A DNA stretch of 64,000 nucleotides from an uncultured Gammaproteobacteria bacterium. GTDB lineage: Bacteria; Pseudomonadota; Gammaproteobacteria; CAMYKB01. Every line of letters begins with the position of its first letter. Positions within the stretch are counted from its first letter, which is position 1. The translations under genes and the position numbers were made by a program. The stretch lies in NCBI GenBank assembly GCA_947258875.1, contig CAMYKB010000001.1, positions 56,037 through 120,036 on the forward strand, given 5' to 3'. The notes beneath the pieces were generated by a model. That model saw only the letters and a list, made by a program, of their open reading frames with translations, did not search any database and was not told where the DNA came from. Positions 58,780-64,000 of this stretch are shown here, piece after piece.

Positions 58780-59535
58780 TTAATCGCCAAGCAACAACTT
58801 CAGGCTGACCGCTATGGAAACGACAACCAGTACAGGCCTGACGATGCCCGCGCCATGACGAATCACCAGATGCGAACCCAGATAGGCACCGAATAACTGC
58901 CCCACGGCCATGACCCCGCCCAGCAGCCACACCACCTTGCCGGAAATAATAAAGAATAGTAGCGAGGCAATGTTGCTGGTGAGATTCAGTATTTTGGTGT
59001 GCGCTGTTGCCTTGCGCAGGTTATAGCCCAGCAAACCAACCAGGGAGATCGCAAAGAGCGATCCCGTTCCGGGACCAAAGAAGCCGTCATAAAAACCAAC
59101 GCTTGTCCCTATCAGGAATGCAAATACTATAGGTGTCATTCGTTGATGGCAGTCGAGATCACCCATGCGTGGTGACAGCAGGTAATAAACAGCCGCAGCT
59201 ATAAGCAGTACTGGAATCACTGTTGCAAGTTGGCTGGCATCAATTTGCTGTACTAACAGCGTTCCAGTCGCTGCGCCAATAAAGGTACACACAATGGCCA
59301 GGACAATGCTGCGTGGCTCGACAAGCCCCTTGTGCATGAAATTAAAACTGGCGCTAAGGGTGCCAAAACTTCCTTGCAACTTGTTGGTCGCCAGTGCTTC
59401 GACAGGAGTGAGCCCGGCAGCCAGCAGCGCAGGGAGCGCCAACAGCCCTCCTCCGCCTGCTATGGCATCAACGAAACCCGCAGCCAGGCCGACAAAAAAA
59501 AGCAGCGCTAGTATTTCGTAACCCAGGGCTTCCAT
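58780..59535 (-). CDS. TSUP (TauE/SafE) family membrane carrier
   Basis: A 251-residue membrane protein with about eight helices in two similar halves, the TSUP/TauE-SafE plan. The opening FVDAIAGGGGLLALPALLAAGL and the second-half GFYDGFFGPGTGSLFAISLVG are the repeated signature motifs, and ALATNKLQGSFGTLSASFNF follows. Members export or import sulfite, sulfonates, sulfoacetate or thiosulfate-like anions. A sulfur-compound role fits this genome but is not proved. The ATG at 59535 is chosen over an in-frame TTG at 59544. Confidence 0.88.
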   Translation of the reverse strand: MEALGYEILALLFFVGLAAGFVDAIAGGGGLLALPALLAAGLTPVEALATNKLQGSFGTLSASFNFMHKGLVEPRSIVLAIVCTFIGAATGTLLVQQIDASQLATVIPVLLIAAAVYYLLSPRMGDLDCHQRMTPIVFAFLIGTSVGFYDGFFGPGTGSLFAISLVGLLGYNLRKATAHTKILNLTSNIASLLFFIISGKVVWLLGGVMAVGQLFGAYLGSHLVIRHGAGIVRPVLVVVSIAVSLKLLLGD

Positions 59536-59544
59536 CAGGACCAA

Positions 59545-59903
59545 TATCGTTAAGTTCCCACTAGACCAGCATTCCGAGAGAAGTCATTCAGGACTAAATT
59601 TACGATACACAGATGACCACCTCCAAATCACGGTTCTCATTCACCAGAAAGACCATTACGTTGATCACAAGCAATCCGACCGTAATGACTAACGCATTGT
59701 TGCAGCCACTCTTCTGTCGAACGGAATGAGTAGCATGTCTCGGTGCCAGGGTGATTGGGTTATGGAAGATCTACAAGCTCTGGATTACTTCCACCCTAAG
59801 ACCCGTAAACGGTGCCTCCCTGCACCTCTACTCTGGTTGGCATGATATGCAATGCAAGCTGTACACAAAGCAGTCGTTCATGAAGTAAATTGCGCCCCTT
59901 TCA
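59545..59903. other. 359-base intergenic region with one GGA-loop hairpin
   Basis: No convincing gene. On the minus strand GGTGC-AGGGAG-GCACC forms a hairpin at 59811-59826, 78 bases downstream of the galT stop, with the same CAGGGA loop as the small RNA at 44167-44180. A minus frame ending NALVITVGLLVINVMVFLVN ... VICVS encodes one hydrophobic helix but has no proper start codon. The TSUP promoter lies at the left end. Confidence 0.35.
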
Positions 59904-60983
59904 TCATATTTCCACAGAACGCAATTTTTCGGCGGCGTCCTCGGGACTGATGGTACTTACAAACAACCCTGATCCGAGTTCAAAACCGGTGGGAATGCTG
60001 GTACGCGGACAAATCTCAAGATGCCAATGATAACTCTCAGCGTAATTTTCATAGGCCTCATCCCGCGGCATCGAATGCAGGAAAAAATTATACTGTGCAC
60101 CACCAATCACCTTATCCAGGCGCTGCATTGTGCGCTTAAAAACACGCGCAAGATCTGCGCGATCAGCATCATCCAGACTCAGGAAATCGCTCTCATGCAC
60201 CAGTGGCAGGATATGAACCTCCCACTCAAAACGGCTGGCGAAGGGTTTTATGGCGATAAATTTCTCACCCCGCTCGACCACGTACTGGCCAACATTAACC
60301 TTGCGACGAATCTCACCTGATTCCCGATCATAGATCGTGGCTTCAAAGGTCAGCGCCTCGTCTATCAAAGTGCAAAAGATACATTGATTGTGTTTGCGGT
60401 AATAATTGCGACTGTGTTCTATTTCGTTGATCACGTTCTCCGGCACCACAGGCATGGCAATAATCTGGCTATGCGTATGCGCGATACTGGCTCCGGCGGC
60501 ACGCCCAAAATTCTTGAATACCAATACATATTTAAGCCGCGGATCTGACTCGTAGAGCTGAGCCATGCGATTTTGATAAGCAAGAAACATGAGCACTATA
60601 TGGGATTCGCTCATCTCATGTATGCCGATACCGTGCTTGAAGTGATCGATCACGACCTCATGGCGCCCATAGCCATCGATCACCTGCTGCAAACCAAACC
60701 TCAGCGCATTGTCATCCTTGTCGTCACCTAACACTGGAAACAGGTTTTCGACGATGCGCACCTCCCAGTCATCCTCTCCTGGAAACGCGATAATGGTCGG
60801 CGGGGTCTTGGCTTCGTTCCCCTTGCAAAAAGGACATGTTTCCACGTGATCCCTGGTATCACGTGGAACTGGCTCTTCCTGTTTGCGGGGGCGCATACCC
60901 CGCGCGGTTGCGATCAAGACAGATTCAGTAGGCACCACGGGATTAATGCGAATTTCTCGCAGGCTTTCGTTGTTGTCAGACAT
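59904..60983 (-). CDS. galT: galactose-1-phosphate uridylyltransferase-type protein
   Basis: A 359-residue GalT-family nucleotidyltransferase of the HIT superfamily. A zinc-type CPFCKGNEAKTPP (about 50-62) and YRKHNQCIFC (about 194-203) segment are present. The active-site region is GASIAHTHSQIIAMP (about 161-175), where the classical HPHGQ reads HTHSQ, keeping both His. WEVHILPLVHESDF is the second metal/His region, and YHWHLEICPR closes the domain. It would interconvert UDP-glucose and sugar-1-phosphates or act as an ADP-glucose/AMP phosphorylase; the HTHSQ form makes the substrate uncertain. It is divergent from sat. Confidence 0.85.
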   Translation of the reverse strand: MSDNNESLREIRINPVVPTESVLIATARGMRPRKQEEPVPRDTRDHVETCPFCKGNEAKTPPTIIAFPGEDDWEVRIVENLFPVLGDDKDDNALRFGLQQVIDGYGRHEVVIDHFKHGIGIHEMSESHIVLMFLAYQNRMAQLYESDPRLKYVLVFKNFGRAAGASIAHTHSQIIAMPVVPENVINEIEHSRNYYRKHNQCIFCTLIDEALTFEATIYDRESGEIRRKVNVGQYVVERGEKFIAIKPFASRFEWEVHILPLVHESDFLSLDDADRADLARVFKRTMQRLDKVIGGAQYNFFLHSMPRDEAYENYAESYHWHLEICPRTSIPTGFELGSGLFVSTISPEDAAEKLRSVEI

Positions 60984-61623
60984 GGATTATCCAGGTGTTA
61001 TTTAATTGTGGAGCTCCGTGCATATTGCCGGGGCGGTTGGCGTTATCAAATGCTATTTGATCTCAGTCAATAACCCAAGCACCCGCCACCGCATACTTAC
61101 GGCTTGGCGGTAACGGTTTTGTCCGTACACCATGCGAGATAACAAGACAGCGCATTCGGCACTTGGCCTGTTGATGGTATTGGGCACGGATCGCAGCGGC
61201 AAGGTTTCCCGTACTTCCGGGCGGCGGTAAATCGCCAGCCATTTAAGCGCAAAGCCATGGCGCCGTGCAAGCCCATTTTGTGTCAAACCGATGGCGGATA
61301 GGTGTCACCAGCCCGGAAAGTTTCCTGGCAAGAAATTTATTCACTGCGCCCTGTTTCTGGCACGATAAAACAGGCTGCTATACATCATTAAATTAGCACA
61401 TTCTTATGCGTTTAACTTTATGTTTTACATATGAATTTATGGGCATCACACACATCCGAAATTGGCAGTCTTCTTATATAAGCCGTGCTTATGCGCAATA
61501 AAGTTATAACTATTTGGATTTTGCCGGATTCCCCTATAGATTCCTTTGTCCCAGCGCGTTTTGATGGCAGCAACAAGCCATGATAACTACTCAAATAATT
61601 CTAATTACTTCATCGAGGACATC
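60984..61623. other. 640-base intergenic region upstream of sat
   Basis: A minus frame 61053-61286 (77 codons) has no ribosome-binding site, an Arg-rich composition and no recognisable motif, and I do not call it. The AT-rich stretch 61330-61540 must hold the sat promoter; CTTATATAAG at 61474-61483 is a perfect palindrome. An alternative sat start at 61546 would use this region, but it has no ribosome-binding site. Confidence 0.4.
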
Positions 61624-62841
61624 ATGTCAGATTTAGTGAATCCACACGGAGGCGGCAGCCTCAAACCACTACTGCTGGAAGGCCAAACGTTGGAGGCCGA
61701 AAAGGCACGCGCCCAAAGCCTGCCACAAATTCGCGTTTCTTCACGCGAAGCCGGTGATTTAATCATGCTTGGTATCGGCGGTTTCACCCCGCTGGAAGGC
61801 TTCATGACACGTGCCGACTGGGAAGGTGTTTGCGACGGCATGAAAATGGCCAACGGCTTATTCTGGCCAATACCCATTACACTCTCGACGGACGCCAACA
61901 CGGCAGCCGGTTTCAAGGAAGGCGACGATATCACCCTGGTGAATGACGAGTCCGGCGAACTGATGGCCACCATGACCGTCACTGAGAAATACACCATAGA
62001 CAAGGCACACGAGTGCATGATGGTCTACAAGACCACTGATTCTGAACACCCTGGAGTCAAGATGGTGATGGAACAAGGTGACGTGAACCTTGCCGGTCCA
62101 GTAAAAATTCTGTCACAAGGCGGCTTCCCGGAACAGTACGGTAAAGAGTTCATGACACCGGCTGAATCACGCGCCGAGTTCAAGAAACGAGGCTGGAAAA
62201 CAATCGCAGCTTTCCAGACCCGCAATCCGATGCATCGCTCGCACGAATACCTGGCCAAGATCGCTGTGGAAATCTGCGATGGCCTGTTAATCCATTCTCT
62301 ACTGGGAAAACTGAAACCTGGTGATATCCCGGCCGATGTTCGCAGCAATGCCATTGGCACATTGATCGACAAATATTTCGTTGACAACACCGTGATCCAG
62401 GCTGGTTACCCGCTGGATATGCGCTATGCTGGCCCACGCGAGGCCCTGCTGCACGCGCTATTCCGCCAGAACTACGGTTGCTCACACCTGATTGTAGGCC
62501 GTGACCATGCCGGCGTCGGCGATTATTACGGCCCCTTCGATGCACACCATATTTTCGATGAAATTCCGGCGGACGCGCTGGAGACCAAACCGCTGAAGAT
62601 CGACTGGACCTTCTGGTGCCACAAGTGCGGCGGTATGGCATCGATGAAGACCTGCCCGCACGAAGCCAGCGATCGCTTGCTGCTGTCGGGCACCAAACTG
62701 CGCAAGGCGCTTTCCGAAGGTGATGAGGTTCCCGATAACTTCAGCCGTCCTGAAGTGCTGGCGATCCTGCGTGAATACTATGCCAGTCTCGCCGATGACG
62801 AGAAGGTCGAAGTAAAGCTTTCCGGGCACTCGGCTAAATAG
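61624..62841 (+). CDS. sat: dissimilatory ATP sulfurylase
   Basis: A 405-residue ATP sulfurylase of the homo-oligomeric dissimilatory type. In sulfur oxidisers it makes ATP and sulfate from APS and pyrophosphate. The nucleotide motifs [12 protein letters not shown] (QTRNPxHRxHE) and [16 protein letters not shown] are complete. A zinc-finger-like [20 protein letters not shown] near the C-terminus is characteristic of the dissimilatory form. The ATG at 61624 has GAGGA upstream; the frame extends back 26 codons without one. It heads the operon sat-aprB-aprA. Confidence 0.96.
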   Translation: MSDLVNPHGGGSLKPLLLEGQTLEAEKARAQSLPQIRVSSREAGDLIMLGIGGFTPLEGFMTRADWEGVCDGMKMANGLFWPIPITLSTDANTAAGFKEGDDITLVNDESGELMATMTVTEKYTIDKAHECMMVYKTTDSEHPGVKMVMEQGDVNLAGPVKILSQGGFPEQYGKEFMTPAESRAEFKKRGWKTIAAFQTRNPMHRSHEYLAKIAVEICDGLLIHSLLGKLKPGDIPADVRSNAIGTLIDKYFVDNTVIQAGYPLDMRYAGPREALLHALFRQNYGCSHLIVGRDHAGVGDYYGPFDAHHIFDEIPADALETKPLKIDWTFWCHKCGGMASMKTCPHEASDRLLLSGTKLRKALSEGDEVPDNFSRPEVLAILREYYASLADDEKVEVKLSGHSAK

Positions 62842-62908
62842 CTGAAACGCCAGATTTTTTAAACGCGTTATCTAGATAACTGTTAATCAAAGAAGAAGGA
62901 GCATTACC

Positions 62909-63370
62909 ATGCCAACTTTTGTACGTACTGATAAGTGCGATGGCTGTAAGGGTCAGGATAAGACCGCTTGCATGTACATCTGCCCCCATGACCTGATGAA
63001 ACTCGACAAGGACGGTTCGGAAACCGGCCACGCCATGAAGGCTTTCAATCAGGAACCCGAACAGTGCTGGGAATGCTATTCCTGTGTCAAGATCTGCCCG
63101 CAGCAAGCCATCGAGTGCCGTCACTATGCTGATGTTTGCCCATTGGGTGGCTCTGTGCAGCCACTGCGCGGCACTGACTCCATCATGTGGACCATCAAAT
63201 TCCGCAACGGCAACATGAAACGCTTCAAGTTTCCGATTCGCACCACTCCGGAAGGCTCGGCTGATCCTTATGGTGGTGAAAATGATGCTGTGTGGAGTGA
63301 ACTCACTGATCACAGCACCTTGTTCACTAAGGGTACCCATAGCTGCGACATGAGCCAGTTCACCAGCTAA
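62909..63370 (+). CDS. aprB: adenylylsulfate reductase, beta subunit
   Basis: A 153-residue iron-sulfur subunit of dissimilatory APS reductase, which oxidises sulfite + AMP to APS in this direction. Two 4Fe-4S sites are evident: CDGCKGQDKTACMYICP (about 11-27) and CWECYSCVKICPQQAIEC (about 52-69). The C-terminal tail (PIRTTPEGSADPYGGEN...) wraps around the alpha subunit in known structures. It follows sat after 67 bases. That gap contains the 14-base palindrome GTTATCTAGATAAC (62867-62880) and the ribosome-binding site GAAGAAGGAGC. Confidence 0.96.
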   Translation: MPTFVRTDKCDGCKGQDKTACMYICPHDLMKLDKDGSETGHAMKAFNQEPEQCWECYSCVKICPQQAIECRHYADVCPLGGSVQPLRGTDSIMWTIKFRNGNMKRFKFPIRTTPEGSADPYGGENDAVWSELTDHSTLFTKGTHSCDMSQFTS

Positions 63371-63389
63371 TTCAGTACATACACAGACA

Positions 63390-63424
63390 TGGCGCACAGG
63401 CCCTGCGAAGTTCAGGGCGCGCCA
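63390..63424 (+). other. long hairpin between aprB and aprA
   Basis: TGGCGC/GCGCCA (63390-63395 and 63419-63424) and GCCCTG/CAGGGC (63400-63405 and 63413-63418) form one extended stem with an ACAG bulge. It ends 17 bases before the aprA start. No T tract follows, so it is not a terminator. Processing or differential stability of aprB and aprA messages is likely. Confidence 0.6.
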
Positions 63425-63441
63425 GGAAAGAGGAACAAGTC

Positions 63442-64000
63442 ATGAGTGAATACGTATTTGGTAACCCAGAGGTCGTCGAAGAAGAAGTCGACATCCTCAT
63501 CATCGGCGGCGGCATGGCCGCCTGCGGTTGCGCCTTCGAGATGATGCGTTGGAAAGACGCTGCAGCAAAAGAAGGCACGGACCTGAAGATCAAACTGGTC
63601 GACAAGGCCGCTATGGACCGCTCCGGCGCCGTGGCACAGGGTCTATCAGCCATCAACACCTACATGGGCGAGAATGATCCAGCCGACTACGTGCGTTATG
63701 TGCGCGGCGACCTCATGGGCCTGACCCGTGAAGATCTGGTCTACGATGTCGGTCGTCATGTTGATGACTCGGTCCACAACTTCGAGAAATGGGGCCTGCC
63801 CGTGTGGAAGGCGCCGGGTGATGAAGGCAAAACCCTGCCCGAAGGCGGCAAGCCGGTACGCTCCGGCCGCTGGCAGATCATGATCAATGGTGAATCCTAC
63901 AAGTGGATCGTCGCTGAAGCCGCCAAGAAATCACTCGGCACTGAAAATATTCAGGAACGCGTGTTCATCGTGCGTTTGCTGAACGATAAGAACGACCCGA
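63442..64000 (+). CDS. aprA: adenylylsulfate reductase, alpha subunit (5' part)
   Basis: The first 186 codons of the FAD-containing catalytic subunit of APS reductase; the gene runs off the window (full proteins are about 630 residues). The N-terminus shows the FAD-binding beta-alpha-beta VDILIIGGGMAACGCAFEM. Downstream are AMDRSGAVAQGLSAINTYMG, VRYVRGDLMGLTREDLVYDV and the ADP/FAD-contact GKPVRSGRWQIMINGESYK, all characteristic of AprA. AAGAGGAAC precedes the ATG. With aprB it forms the heterodimer, and together with Sat it runs the sulfite-to-sulfate branch of sulfur oxidation. Confidence 0.97.
   Translation, partial: MSEYVFGNPEVVEEEVDILIIGGGMAACGCAFEMMRWKDAAAKEGTDLKIKLVDKAAMDRSGAVAQGLSAINTYMGENDPADYVRYVRGDLMGLTREDLVYDVGRHVDDSVHNFEKWGLPVWKAPGDEGKTLPEGGKPVRSGRWQIMINGESYKWIVAEAAKKSLGTENIQERVFIVRLLNDKNDP

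Noticed and set aside
61053..61286. 77-codon minus-strand frame in the sat upstream region
   Set aside because: Arg-rich, no ribosome-binding site, no recognisable domain, and it sits in a long non-coding spacer.

Overview
The window looks like a chromosome segment of a sulfur-oxidising gammaproteobacterium, probably Chromatiales-like. The clearest evidence is the dissimilatory sulfur genes at the right edge (sat, aprB and the start of aprA). A PPi-dependent phosphofructokinase, a DsrC-family protein, FabA, Rsd, BolA, PepN and a PhoPQ-like pair fit the same picture. Base composition is moderate (about 50% GC by eye), with more AT-rich patches at 1-1750, 18300-18880 and 56300-58700. No tRNA, rRNA, CRISPR array or complete insertion sequence was seen.

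Region by region. 1-1900 is an integron-type cassette array without a visible integrase: minus-strand cassettes (a lipoprotein, the lipocalin Blc, a broken carboxymuconolactone decarboxylase) separated by attC-like sites. 1961-7610 holds a secreted metallo-hydrolase and the nrdAB operon, whose leader carries paired NrdR-like boxes and DnaA-like boxes. 7686-12260 has a GST, a lipoprotein, a decayed PEP-CTERM protein, a DsbA-like/SDR cluster and Kbp. 12281-17918 runs on the minus strand: Rsd, an SH3b coiled-coil protein, a PhoPQ-like system with PepSY and glycine-zipper partners, and DinB. At 18002-19199 two inverted copies of a hairpin-rich repeat flank a membrane protein. 19208-31633 is mostly housekeeping (FabA, PepN, TrhO-TatD, BolA, Nudix). 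Two large GGDEF-EAL proteins follow at 28772-33830, then rhodanese and ferredoxin-reductase genes.

36528-39581 is an export-oriented accessory cluster: a HExxH protein, a possible sigma-54 promoter, an EF-hand protein, a lipoprotein, a trypsin-like protease and a secreted protein resembling the protease's own N-terminal domain. 40365-43944 carries a Ser/Thr kinase/PP2C module. 44040-44253 holds the most interesting non-coding signal: a minus-strand unit with a consensus sigma-54 promoter, seven GGA motifs (several in hairpin loops) and an intrinsic terminator, so a candidate CsrA/RsmA-binding small RNA. Next come adk, pfp and a DsrC-like gene with a displaced cysteine. A GbsR-type regulator follows, with near-identical operators in front of itself and its operon (48647-51222).

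51721-54210 is a receiver-transmembrane protein overlapping ppk2. 54431-57267 has a MocR regulator divergent from a DUF1127 gene and a PhzF gene. Small exported proteins, a TSUP carrier, GalT and the sat-aprBA operon close the window. AprA runs off the right edge and the first lipoprotein runs off the left edge.
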